Source: Azorinus chamasolen (Eukaryota > Mollusca > Bivalvia > Cardiida > Solecurtidae). From it: 64,000 bases of DNA. This document shows positions 1 through 12,800 of the stretch, piece by piece. The position numbers and the translations under genes are program-made. Each line of letters opens with the position of its first letter. Positions within the stretch are counted from its first letter, which is position 1. The DNA lies in assembly GCA_963576725.1 (NCBI GenBank), contig OY755243.1, positions 73,244,106 to 73,308,105 of the forward strand, given 5' to 3'. A model generated the notes under the pieces. That model was given only the letters and a program-made list of their open reading frames with translations. It was not told the origin of the DNA and searched no databases.

Positions 1-1376
1 ATGTAACCTTTGTGTAAAGCATCTTCTAATGGAATGAAAGAATTTTCAGCTGGAATGTAAAGCTTGTTTGTGACTGGGTTGTAAAGATCTTGTTTTATTG
101 CTTCATCAAGCATTATAGGAAATACTGCAGCAGTTGGTCTACATGCGGCAATACTTGATCTTCTGTCAACAAGAGACATTGGTGTTTTTTCTGTTTCAGT
201 AACCCCTTTCTTAATGTTCATCAATTTTGTTGGATTTTGATTAAATAACACATGCCCGCCATACTCTTTCACACCACTTTCGTCTACAACCTCTTTCAAA
301 TTGACAATATGGTTTTCTAATTCTTCAAAACTTTTGTCAAGTTCAATACAGGGAGATTCTGGCAACCCGACTCTTGGATCATAAACAAGACCCTGTACCT
401 TTGCTTCTGTCCAGGTCATCCATTTACCAGTCAGGTTATCTTTGACCTTACCCCATTCTGTGTCAAATATAAAAGCATCTACACACTTCGGTATATCTAA
501 CCACTGATCTAATCTCTTATCAAGAATTTTTGTTTCTATCAGGATTTCCTCTTTAGCAATAAGGTCAACTAAGCCAGGACCAAGTTCTTTGTACATGTCA
601 CATTTCTCAATTGGGTCGTCATCATTAACTTTAATTAAACCTTTCTTGCTTGCAATTAAAAATGGTAGGGACCCTCCAGTTTTAATATTTATTGTTCGAC
701 CAGTATGAATGTTTATTTGTCCAGAGTTTATTGCTTTTTGAAGACCAATTCTCTGACCATTGGATTGTTTTACCTGCACAACTTCAGCGCAGAGTATCCC
801 ACAGTCGATTGCTTCCTGCATATGTAGTCTCTTTGCTGTGCGAGGATGAACCCACTTTTCATCAGAATTATCCCAAAATTCTTTAAACAAATTTTCAGTA
901 TACAAAGCAACTTCCGTCTTTTTGCTCTTGTCAAGCTCAGAGTCATCATTTTCATCTTCATCCAGATCAGGACCTGGTAAAAGATACTTTTCTAAATTTA
1001 TATCACATCCATTCAGTTTGAGAGTTTTAGTTTTCAGAGGTAACACTCCCGAGGTGGCAGGCAACACGACTGAGGTAGAAGGCACACTAGATACAATAAC
1101 TACTGTTGACAATACTGCAGTGGTCACTGTTTGGCCACAAGTAACCATACCACTGGTAAACAAAGGTTCACTTGATACTTGACTGTGAACTGTTTCACAA
1201 GCTGAAACAGCAGTTTGAAATTTATCTGAATTAACTGAATATTCAGGGATAATGCCGTTATCTGAATTTTTGAAAGAATCACCAAAGTCTACACCAGTAT
1301 TTGTGAGTGACTGATTTGGCTTTTCAGACACCAGGGAAGAAATAGAAGAAGAAACAGCCACTGAACCAGGATGAGA
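1..1376 (-). CDS. MACF1: Spectraplakin exon 24 (partial): linker and further plakin-like repeats
   Basis: Open for 458 codons from an acceptor (TGTTTTTCAG|TCT) to the left edge, in phase with exon 23. It starts with a Ser/Thr-rich linker (SHPGSVAVSSSISSLVSEKP) and passes an acidic stretch (DEDENDDSELDKSKK, about 915-960). It then has more divergent plakin-like units, including KRLHMQEAIDCGILCAEVVQ, IGLQKAINSGQINIHTG and, at the edge, NSFIPLEDALHKGY. It has no stop, so the exon or gene continues beyond base 1. The spacing between repeats is longer and less regular than in exons 22-23. Confidence 0.88.
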
Positions 1377-1596
1377 CTGAAAAACACAACAAAGCACAGA
1401 CATGTGAACCACTGTGCAATACTCAAACTTGGAACTGAAGAAAAACTTAAATAAGACACTTCTATACAATATTGAACCCAATCTTATTCAGCAGCATTTA
1501 AAATCAGGTTAGAAATAGCTTAAAGATATTGTTCAGATTCTTTCTCAGAAGATTAGTAAGGAAATGTTAGTTGACCCTGAAACTATAAAATTAATA

Positions 1597-1796
1597 CAGT
1601 AAAACCTCTCTATAACGGCTACTAAATTGTGTTAATTAGTTGGTATTTAGGGCAGGTAGCGGCTTAAAACAATGTGAAAGTAAAACAGAACGCTCCTATA
1701 GGAGGCTGGAGCGTTCTGTTTTACTTTCACATTGCTTTAAGCAGCCACCTTTCTTTAACACAAAATACTTGATGTAATTAAGTGGCTGTTATACTG
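1597..1796. mobile_element. Family C MITE (type 1 arms)
   Basis: CAGTAAAACCTCTCTATAAC start after TA, end CTG before TA. Arms AAGTAAAACAGAACGCTCC around an imperfect apex. The right end lacks the GAGAGGTTTTA part. Confidence 0.8.
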
Positions 1797-2171
1797 TATT
1801 GTATTTTTATTCTATGAATTTAGTCCAAATAAAGCAATTCTGTAATATTTGTTTAAACCCTTTCCCTGATGCAAACGATAATTCATGCCTTTGAAAATAG
1901 AAACTACCCAGATCAAACAGCCCCTGTAGGAGCTGTCCGGTTAGGGCCCGCTCTGTTTCCTTATGACGTGATGTAGGTTTTTGTCGAAGAAAAATATTTC
2001 CTTGAAAGTTTTACATTATTAAATATCAGCTAATGAGCATTCATGGTGACATTATTTCTTACATAAATATAACAGATAAAAGGTTAATGACTTTTCATAA
2101 ACTTTTGTTTTTATTTTAAACATTTGTTTTTAATAGCTGTATAAGTCTAATTTTAAATAAACAGTTCCAGT

Positions 2172-2424
2172 TTAACCCTTTCCTTCATATAATCATGTTT
2201 TCACGCATTTTCAAACAGAGTAGACCCAGATCAGATGGCTTCTATAGGAGCCATCTGATCAGGGTCTGCTCTGTTTGCTTACGGTATAATATAGATATAA
2301 TTCTACAGTTTCTGACATGGCTAAAAATTCCTATGTCCATGCGCTATTATAACAAAGTAATCTAATTATGAATATTCATGACATCATTATTTCTTACATG
2401 AATATTCATGGTGGAAAGGGTTAA
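2172..2424 (+). mobile_element. Family A MITE, complete
   Basis: TTAACCCTTTCC start and GGAAAGGGTTAA end; internal hairpin with TCTATAGGA apex; orientation given by the GTAGACCCAGATC arm first. Confidence 0.88.
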
Positions 2425-2531
2425 TAATGGCCCAGTTAATGTAATCAAGTATTTTTGAAGATTCTCATATTAGATTTGTGTCTCATTACTGAGACAATTC
2501 TACTGAGGAAAACTACTTATTTGGGCTAAAA

Positions 2532-2748
2532 TTAACCCTTTTCTTCATAAAAACTCCTTTTCATGTCTTTGCAAACTGCGAGTAGACCCAGATCAGAAGC
2601 TCCTGTTGGAGCCATCTAACCAATATCTGCTCCGTTTACTTATGGAATTATATAGATCTGATCCTACAGTCTTTGTATAAGCCAATATATAATGACTATT
2701 CACAAAGTAATCAATTCATGCAAAAATGTTCAATAGAGAAAAGGTTAA
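2532..2748 (+). mobile_element. Family A MITE, diverged
   Basis: TTAA at both ends; hairpin arms carry many mismatches. Confidence 0.75.
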
Positions 2749-3301
2749 ATTAAATAAAAATCACATGTATACAAATATGATTTCGTAGTTGCATTTTCAA
2801 CCTGTAGATACAAATTATATTTTGAGAATTGCACTCAAAGGCCTTTAAAGAAAGAATATGTTTGAGATTAAACATAAATTATTGAACTATATAATTATTC
2901 TGAAAAATAAAAACAGATCTATTAAAAAGAATACAAAATATATCTCCACCAAACATCAACATTGAAAACTATAAAATAAATGTACAATATAACCAATTAT
3001 AGGTATAACATGAATGAAATAGGTGATAATGAACAGGATAGGATAGAGTACCTCATGTGGGATTATAAGGTGTGCTAAAAGGATTATAAACAGAACATGC
3101 TCACATAATACAAGTAGTATTGCCCAATGTCCACAATATTACACAAATATTTGTGTACTTTAATATCACATTTAAATACAGTGATTTTTTTTAAATTTAA
3201 ATTTAATCTGGATTATCCTAAACACTGAAGGAAGAGAGAATGCCAGAATCTTTAGTAGGAGAAAAGGAAATCGAGTTGAATACTTAGCAATTGAAAACAC
3301 T

Positions 3302-3549
3302 TTAACCCTTTCCTTCGTATAAATGCCTTTCCATCATTTGCAAACAGGGTAGACCTAGATCAGATGGTTCCTACAGAAGCCATCATATCACGGTCTGCTC
3401 TGTTTACCACTCATGGAATATGGATATGATTCTACAGTTTCTGCCTGAACTAAAATGTCTTGCATTCATATGCCATTACAAAACATAATGTAATTAACAT
3501 TAATGATGTCGTTATTACTTACATGAATATTGAACAGCAAAAATGTTAA
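3302..3549 (+). mobile_element. Family A MITE
   Basis: TTAACCCTTTCC start; right end decayed to AAAATGTTAA; core about 3339-3403. Confidence 0.8.
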
Positions 3550-3727
3550 GGAAAGGAGTCGGTGGTATTCCATATCCTGGTCTATTCAACCATTTTATGA
3601 GCGATATTAAAAAAGGAATTCCAACAATTCAAACTCATCCGAAAGTTGTGGAAATTGAGAAACATTACTGCTTGTAGATAACAAGATTACAAAAATTATT
3701 ACAATCTACAACAGTTAGTAATCTCAC

Positions 3728-6700
3728 CGAATGATCTGAATCAGAGTCCTCCAGTCTTGGTGGAATTATCCTACTGCCATACATCACTCTTTCTCCTGTG
3801 CCCTCTACCGCTTCAATATCGACAATGCCACATTTAATGGCATCTGGCAGAGCCATTTTTTCTCCTGTTGATGTGTTCACAACTTTTCCATTAGAATCAA
3901 TGAAAAATCCTGGCTGTGCTACATATGTAGCACATCCTTGAGACACAACAACCTCTGTGGCTGTTGTGGAAACAACTTTACCATCTTTGAAAAGTGTATC
4001 CTGTTTTGGAGAAAAGGGTGCACCTTCCTGCATATAAATCACTTCATCAGTTTTGCCATTTTTAGCACTCTGGTCTCCATTTAAAATGTCTGCCTCAGCA
4101 ATTTCATTTTCATCAGCATCAGTTAGCCTTGCCTGAACATATCCTAGTTGAATAGCTTGTTGCAAGTTCAACTTTTGTCCTGTCACAGAATCTGTAAATG
4201 TTCCAGTATCATCAAGTTGACCAAGTTTAATTGCTTTAGTTATAGAAATAGGTGTTTTCAAGTTCTTGTTCAGTTTGACATTGTAGAGTGGTTCAAGTTT
4301 GTCCATGTCAATAAATCCACAAATTACAGCTTCATCAACTGACAATCTATCACCAGAACTAGGGTCAATATATTCTCCACTTGAAAAATCAACAAAACCA
4401 CTTTTAATAGCCTCCGACACTGTCAAATCCCTTTCAGGTGAATCATCAGTTTCTTGGCTCTCAGGACTGGAGATTTGTTCGTTAACCAATTCATGTTCTT
4501 CATGAATTGATTCAGCCCCATTGACCTGTGGCATAAGCATTGTAGGATGATCTTCCGCCTCCAACATTGTAGGTTTTGAATCTCCCACTGATTTGTCTTG
4601 TACTTTCGAAGCTGGTGCATGATCCAGTACAAGTGATGTTATTCTAAGTGGCTGTACACTTTCACCTTTCACAACCACAACAGATCCGCCACCTGTTATT
4701 TCTTTATTGGCTAATGGTGACAAATAACCCTTCTTCACTGCTTCATCAACAATGTATGATTTTCCTTTCTTGACATCCCAAAAAAGTCCAGTTTCAGGAT
4801 CCAGTAATCCACTTTTGAAAGCCTGCTCGAAGCTGTATGATGCTCTGTCTTTCTTAGGTGGTTTGTACTTGAAAGGTTTTCCAGAATCAGACACTACAAT
4901 CTCTGATATGATTGCCTCATCCACAGACATCATCTTGCCATTGTTGGGATGTTGAAATGTGCCATCCATTCCATTAATAGCCTGGGCTTTTAATGCTTCA
5001 GAAAATGTTAATCTCTGTAAGTCTGAGGATGGGATTTCCAATTTAAAAAGGCTTGGTTTCTTCCCTTTGCCATGCTTGATCTCAGTTTCTACAAGGCCAA
5101 TTTTAATTGCATCTGAGACTGGCATGACTTTTCCACTCTTTGTATCAACAAACTGTCCAGTTGGTCCAAGAATACCAGATTTCATTGCTTCAACAACAGA
5201 AAGATGTTTTCCAGACAAAGTATCAGTAACAGTTTTGATATTGTATGTTGTACTAGTTGTTGGCGCTGAAAATTTTGTTTTAGTCGCTGCTATCACTTCG
5301 ACTGAGCCTGACACAAGACCTTCTTTCATAGCATGTTCTAGATCATAGTCATGGCCTGTCCGTGGGTCAGTGTATGTTGTTAGACCTTTATCTATTAGTC
5401 CTCTTCTAACAGCTTCATTCATAGAGACTTCAATTCCAGTCCTTGTGTCAAGTACTTGAGTTACTGTAATTTGTCTCCTGTCCTTCTTTTCCATTTGTGA
5501 AAGTCCTGTTTCAGCAGTTTTTCTCCCCTTTATAAGCTCATTTTTAAAAGCCTCTTCCACTGTCATATGTGTGTTTGTCTTATGGTCAATGTAGTGGCCA
5601 GATTCTGAATTTAGAATACCTCTTCTTTTAGCTTCTTTCACAGGCAAATCTCGTCCTGTCATTGGGTCCTTTACTTTTTCAACCATAATACCTTTCACAA
5701 CTTCATAGTCTGTAACTCCTGGCCCATGTTCAACTCTAGCAAGACCTTGTTTAACAGCATCATCAAGACTTATCATTGTATCAGAAAGTTTGTTGAGAAC
5801 AAGTCCTGCTTCTGGATCAAACAATCCCTTTTCTATGGCTTTTGGAAGTCCATACTCTTTTCCTGTTGTTGGATCAACAATACTTTTGATGATGATTGCT
5901 TGCTGTTTGACTTCTGTTTTCAGGGGTAAATTTTTGTCTTCATCAACAATAACTAGGCCCCTCTGAACTGCTTCTCTCAGAGGTATGGTCTGTCCAGTCT
6001 TTGGATCACGGTATTTGCACATTGACTGGTCTAGAATACCTTGTGAAACAGCCTCTGTCACACTCATCTCTTCATTGGTCCTGGAATCAAGGATTTTCTT
6101 CACAGTCAATGCTTTTGTTCCGACATCTACTTGAACATTGATGGGCTTTAAGACAGACTGTTGGGGGGAAACTTCTGATGAGATGTCAGCTTCTACAAGT
6201 CCTCTATCAAATGCCTCTGGAATTGACATGGCCTGGTGGCTAACTGGATTGAAATATGTTCCTGCTTTGAGATTCAAAATTCCCTTATCTATTGCATCTG
6301 AGGCTGTTATTCTTTTTCTTGACATTGGTTCAACCACTGTTCTTATTGTATAACACTTTCTTTCCTGAACAAACCTGGGTCCTCCAGATGACTCAACTTC
6401 AATGAGTTTTTCATCTATAGCTCTACTGATAGGCATTGATTGTCCATAGTCTGACACATACAATCCCCTGCTTTCATCTATGATACCTTTATTTATTGCT
6501 TGTTGCACTGGTATAAATCTCCCTTGGTCCGAGTCATACACAGATTTCAAATGCGTAGTCTCCTTTTCATGAACATATTTTTTGGGCAAGGTGTCTGCGA
6601 ATATTCCACTTTTTCGTTTTGTTTGTGAGCCTTTAACATGTCCTCTTTTAATTGCTTCAGACACTGTCATCTCTTCCCCTGTTCTTAGATTCTTTACAAT

Positions 6701-9442
6701 ACCTGCCTGCACATTAAGAATGCCTCTTTCAACTGCTTCAGGGATACTAAGGTCTGTGTTTGTGGCTGGATCTACAACAGTTTTAACTTCAATAGACTTT
6801 GTCTGCATGAATGTATTATCTGATAATCTATGATACTCTTCTTCTGTTTTCATTTTGGCATCCACTTCACTCGCAGTCACATAATGTTGTTCCATAGCAT
6901 CTGAAAGAGGCATTGTTTGACCTGTCTTTGTATCCTTGTACTTTCCCTCACTTTCATCAATTATACCTTGTCTGATTGCTTCATGCAGAGAAAGCTTTTC
7001 CCCTGTGTTGGTATCAAAGACAGCTGCAACCTTAACCTTCTTCTTTTCTGAAAAGGTGACTTCCGCCTGGAATCCTTCTTTGGATAAACCTTCTTTCATT
7101 GTGATGCTATCCACAACTTGTCCTTGAATGTATCCAAACTTCAAAGCGTCAAGAATTGAGAAAACCTCTCCAGTCCTCGGATTGGTATAAGTTCCATCAT
7201 GGGGATTAATCAGTCCAGAATCTAGTGCTGAGCTGAGGCTACACACAGAGTTATTTCTAGGATCAACTACTGCATCAACATTAATCCTGTCAGTAGTTTT
7301 CATCATAAGAGAAGATGCTGCATGTACCTCTGGTATAACTTCTTGTAGTCTTCCATCTTGTATCATATCCTCTAAAGTCACCTGTTTTCCATCTTGCATA
7401 CTTATTCCAGTTTTATCAAGCACACCCGTATCAAGAGCTTCTATCAAGTTAATATATTTTCCTGAAACTGTTTGGATCTTTGCTGAATCTGGGTGAATGT
7501 GCCCTTGTGTAATAGCACTCTGAAAATTCATGTAGAGACTTGTATTTGGATCTCTGAACATTCCATTTTCTGGGTTCATGTAACCACTTGAAACTGCTTC
7601 CATGAAAGTCATTTTGTCAGAGTCTCTTGCAGTCACTGATGTCAGTTCTCTTACTTGGGTCACTTCTAAAGTGTTTGGACTAAGCACACTAAATTTTGTT
7701 GCTTCAATTGTGACTGGCTCATCCTCAGCGTTCAGATCTAATCTTTCCTCACTCTTTTTGCTTTTCCGTCCCAAGGTACTCATGTCTGTAACTTGACCAG
7801 GTCTTGCCTTCTTTCTAGAACCTGCTGCTGCTTTGACTGCCAAGTATGGTGCACCAATTAGGGCAATAACTCCCTGTTTTGCGGCTGTCTTAATAGACAT
7901 TTGTTTTGACGATTCTTCAATATACTGACCAGTTCTGGCATCTATCTTTCCTTTTTTAATTGCCTCAGTAAGAGTATATATCTTTCCTGTTTTGACATCA
8001 TAAAGAGATGACTTGCCATCAATATGCCCCATTTCAATAGCCTCCGACAGATTGAGTTTCTTGCCATTATTACTGTCAGTAAATATACCAGTTTCTTCAT
8101 CAAATGCACCACACTCAATTGCAGTATTCAAAGTCATTTTGTCTCTAGTGGATGTTTCCTCTTCAGCCGTTTCCAGTAGCTTGCCCTGAACTGCATCAAG
8201 TATTGACATTCTCACACCTGTACCAGGATCAGTATACATATTCTTACCTAAATCAATGAAACCTTGTTCTAGAGCTTGGGTGAAAGACAATCGCTTGATT
8301 TCACTGGACGGAGCTTTCTGATTTATTACTATTGTCTTTTCATATTGTCGATCTGACTCTAAATGTACCACCGAGCTCTCCCCTGATTCTGAAATCCATC
8401 CCTGGTCGATGGCCTGAGAAACTGAAATTGTTTCAGTGTTGTAAGGGTTGAAGAATGTACCAGCCTTGTCATCTATAAGACCTCTATCAACTGCTTCACG
8501 ATATGTCATAGCTTTAGGTTTTTTCATAGGTTCTGAAATAGAAGTCTTTAAGTTTGCCTGCACCGAAGTATGTATTTGTTTGTCTGAGTTTAAAACATCC
8601 TGAAAATGATCAGTAACAAAACCAGACTGTATTGTTTTTGTAATCCTCTCTCCTGGTGGTGGAATGAGTCCTTCCACATAAGCTTCTTGCAAGGTGTATT
8701 TTTGTCCTGTAGAAAGGTTGATAATATGGCCCGATTTCAAGTCAAATATTTCTTCTTCAATAGCCTGTGTTATTGTAATAACATCTCCAGTCCTTGGGTT
8801 AACAATGTAAGAATCATCAGTATTGATGGCCTTATTCGTTACCATTTCTTTGAAAGACCTAGAATCAAATGTTTCACTTCTAATCAATTCATTCAGGGAT
8901 CTGTGTACTTTTTTCTTCACCGGAGTGCTTGTTGCTGGCTCAGTCTTTCCCATCTGATCGAATCTCTTGGTTGTTTGAGTGAAATGATCATCCTCTACTT
9001 TTATGTCTGTGAACTTCTTTGTTACAACTTCTTGTTCAGGTTTTCTGACAACTGCTGGTGACTCTGTCCATTCTCCAGTGATTATCCTAAGAGCCTGTGC
9101 TGTTGGCTTGTCAATGAACTGTTTTTTCTCTGCCATGTCAATAGTCATATTTTCTGTGGTTTTTGAATCTGTGATAGTTCCATCTTCCCAATTAATACTG
9201 ATGCCTGTTTCCTTATTTATACTGCCTTCAGCTAATTTTTCTACTGTTTCAGAATCTAGGTAACCTTTCTGCACAGCTTCAGCAACACTCATGACTTCGC
9301 CTGTTGACTCTCTGGTGACTTTCCCTTCAGTCCAATCAATTTTTAGATCAGAGGGTTTGGTAGAGGGCACAGAGAAAGTGTCTTCTCTTGTTTCTTTTGT
9401 CGTAGTAGTTGAAAGAACTTGAGCAGGACCAATGCAGTCAGG
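3728..9442 (-). CDS. MACF1: Spectraplakin giant exon 23: plakin repeats, block 2
   Basis: A 5,715-bp open exon, 1,905 codons, phase 0 at both ends (acceptor TTTGACAG|CCT, donor TCG|GTGAGA). Holds about 46 plakin repeats by eye, for example VSEAIKSGFVDFSSGEYIDP. It has its own hydrophobic motif, GVIALIGAPYLAVKAAAG (about 7801-7895), parallel to that of exon 22. It also has a repeat-free acidic linker around 4400-4650 (residues like EEHELVNEQISSPES). Several repeats are degenerate, lacking the Gly after the helix. Any reading that begins at an internal GTG or ATG is only part of the exon; the frame is open from the acceptor. Two giant exons in tandem with matched features suggest ancient duplication. 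Confidence 0.95.
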
Positions 9443-9836
9443 CTGTCAAAAGATAATGTGGGGGTTAGGGGAGCTTAAGAAAGTTGTTAAATGAGATAGC
9501 ATGTCATTGATGGGGAAACTCTGAAATAGAGACCTACAATAGAACATCCTCTCATCCCTCTCATTCATACATAGAGAATTAGTAGCATAAGTATGCATAA
9601 TCACATAAATGGGGATTTAACTAAGGACCTCGATATGTATCCATGTCAGTGCAAATACCAAGGCCAAAAATGAGCAGAAAAAATGAATTCAACAGCTACA
9701 AATAAATTTGCATATCCTACATACAAGTATGCAAGGACTTATCAATTTGCATGGACATGGATTAGGAAAGAGCAGTACAGAAGCCCTTATCCCCAAAATA
9801 GCAAAACAAAGAAAAAGTAAGGTAAACATGACTCAC
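9443..9836 (-). other. Intron 22, 394 bp, without recognised repeats
   Basis: A short intron separating the two giant exons. It holds none of the palindromic families, unlike nearly every other intron above 350 bp here. Nothing else is seen. Confidence 0.85.
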
Positions 9837-12800
9837 CCCTGCAAATCTTTCAGTGGGTTTGTACTGGTCTTCTTTCGGTTCTTCATCAAAAAACAGCTGG
9901 CGTGGAGGAGTTGGCTTAATTCTGTCTCCTGGTTTGGCGTATACAATGGTTGTTCGTGGCTGTTCCAGGTGCTCTGTATAGTTTTCAGTAACAGAAAAAT
10001 GTCCATTTTGTGAGGCCTCTCCATTAACTCTTGTCAATGGAGACATAGCCGGCGATGGCTTTACAGAGCTTTCTTTGACATCTTTGGGTGAGCTGGTCAA
10101 ATTCTGAGTATCAACCTTTGCAATACTGTCTGATCTTTCTTTTATAGCATCATACACTGCTTTTCCAGCTAAGACAGGAGCACCAACAACAGCTAAAAGT
10201 CCAAGTTTTATTGCTTCTTGAGGAGACATTTTCTTGCCTGTAGCTTTGTCTGTGACAGCACCAGTTTTAATATCTAATAACCCTTTTCTAAGAGCAACAT
10301 CAAGAGGCACTGTTTCTCCTGTAGTTGTATCTATAACCTTGGCTTCATCAGATCTCAAATGCCCTTCTGTCAAGGCTTTGTCAATTGGCACAGATTTACC
10401 AGTTAATGTATCATACAATGTTCCACTGTCTTTATCAAACACATTTTCAACTAGACCCTGCTGAATAGCTTGAAGAAGAGGTGTGTTGGTTCCAGTAGCT
10501 GGGTTTGAAACTTCCCCTGTTACTCCATCTATCAAGCCCTGGCGAAGTGCTGAAATGAGTGGAACTCTCTCACCAGATTCTTCATCCAGGATTGTAACAA
10601 GATTACCATCTAAAATGTTTTGACTTACAGCTTCTTTGAGGGTGTAGCTCCTATGAGATTTAGGATCACATATCATGCCTGTGTCTGAATCAAAAAGTCC
10701 AGATCCTACACAGTCTAACAGATTCAGAGGTCTTCCTTTTGTTTGCTTCAAATTTATATCTGGGCTAAATGCAATCTTTTCAACTTTAGCTTTCCTATCA
10801 TTTACTTTTCCAGTAATGGGGTCAATTATTCCTTTGTCAATGCACTGTTTAAGAGTCATGTCTCTACCTGTAAGGATATCTTTCATTGCTGGTTTGTTTT
10901 TATCAATAATGTCTCTGTCTACTGCGTCTGAAAAAGATACCAATCTTCCTGTTTTGGGATCTCTAACTTTACAACTTTTAACATCAAACAAACCTAATTT
11001 CAAAGCTGATTGAAACGACATTCCATCAGACAATTCAAAATATTCCAATTCCTGAGGGGATTCTGATCTGGAGCTTTCTGATGTGTCAGGCTGTGTATTT
11101 ACCACTGCCATTTCTTGTTGTCGCCATGTGCGAACACCCCTTTCTTCATGAATTTCCAGCGGACCTTTTTTCTCTGTCTTATCCTCAACATCAGTTGTGT
11201 AGTTCAGAACCTCATTAGCAAACACACTTTCATTTAGATCTCCGGACACTCCTAGTTTTTCCATTTTCATATCAACTTGAGAATCAATTCCATTCTCAGT
11301 GGATTTGTGTCTACGCTCTCTTTCAGATTCTCTCCTCTCAGATTCAACACGCATACGTTCTATGTCTCTCTCATCTGTTGTCTTTGACAATTTGATAAAA
11401 CCTTTTGCTTGTGCTCTTTCTAATGATATACTTTCAAGTTCTGCACTGTCAAAGTATGTCCCTTTCTCAAGATCAATTATGCCATCTTTTAATGCTTTAT
11501 CGAGTGAGATTTCATGACCATCACGTGGATCAACCACCGATGTGATTTTCTTCACTGGGAATGACAAATGACTGGCCTCAACTGAACTATGCATCAAATC
11601 CTTTTCTTTGTGTTTCAGTGTAACTTCTCCATGTATCAGTCCTTTTTCAAGTGCAACATTAATTGGCATTGTATCACGGGTCATTGGATTGATGTAGAGA
11701 CCTTTAGATACATCTAGAACCCCATAAAGTACTGCCTCATCATACGACATCATCTCCATTGTTCGTGGATCTATAACACTATTGATACTGAAAGTGACCG
11801 TTTCTGATGTGACCTCTTCTGTCAAATTTGATTCTGCAATTTCTTCATCTGGATTGATATGTATGCTTTCGGTTGATGCTGACTTTGAGCCATCCAGGCC
11901 TGCTGACTGAGCAATTGCCAGTTTCCTATCTATTGCATCATTTAGGCTCATAGTTTCCCCTGTGACAATATTGTGGTACTTCTCCATAGAATTATCAAGT
12001 ATTCCTTCTTCAAGAGCCTTTGAGACTGAAATTAGATCACCAGTTCTTGGGTCGACCACATAATTCACCACAAGGGTTGTCAGTGTGGTTGTAATTATTT
12101 TGCTCCCCTCTCCTTCTGCATTGCTGGAGACTGACATAAGCTCTGCATCAATCAGTTTTTGTTCAATAGCTTCTGGAATTGTCAATTTTTCTCCTGTTTT
12201 TCTGTTCAAATACAAACCTTTGTGTTCATCTAACAAACCCATTTTGACGGCATCAGCAACAGCAAGCCTCTTTCCAGTAACAGGGTCTAATACACTTTTG
12301 AGCTGGAATGTTTTTGTTTCATGTTTAAATCCACCAGTTCCAACTGATGAGTCACTATCATCATCTGCTAGGACATAACCTTTTTTAACTGCTTCACTGA
12401 TTTTCATTTTCAATGGTCTGCCCAAACTATCTTTCCCATTGTAAATGCCACTTTCAAGTTCTAAAATTCCCTCCTTTGCAGCCTGGCTAGCAGAAATTTT
12501 CTGTCCCGTTTTGGGATGAATAACACCAGTAATTGAGAAAGTTACTACCTCTTTGACAGGACTCGTTCCTGGGCCAGGTTCTGATGATTCAAATCCACGA
12601 ACAAAGCCTCTTGACAAGGCATCTGTCAATGATATTTTCTCCTCTGTAACAGGGTGAATGAATACCCTTTCCTTCATATTCAAAAGACCTCTGTGAATTG
12701 CTTCATTTACACTGATTTCTCTTTTTGTCCTTGGGTCAACAACAGACTTAATTTGGAAAACTTTAGTTTCAGACACAACATGTTCAGTAACTTTTGGCTT

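Larger units (their letters stand above)
1377..3727 (-). other. Intron 23: one family C and four family A elements
   Basis: Contains a C element (1597-1796), a degenerate A copy (about 1852-2086), and A copies at 2172-2424, 2532-2748 and 3302-3549. The stretch 2750-3300 is AT-rich with no feature I can name. Confidence 0.85.

Noticed and set aside
1..1182. Plus-strand readings at 692-886 and 922-1182 and a minus-strand reading at 770-961
   Set aside because: They overlap the in-phase spectraplakin exon, which is open throughout; antisense or frame shadows.
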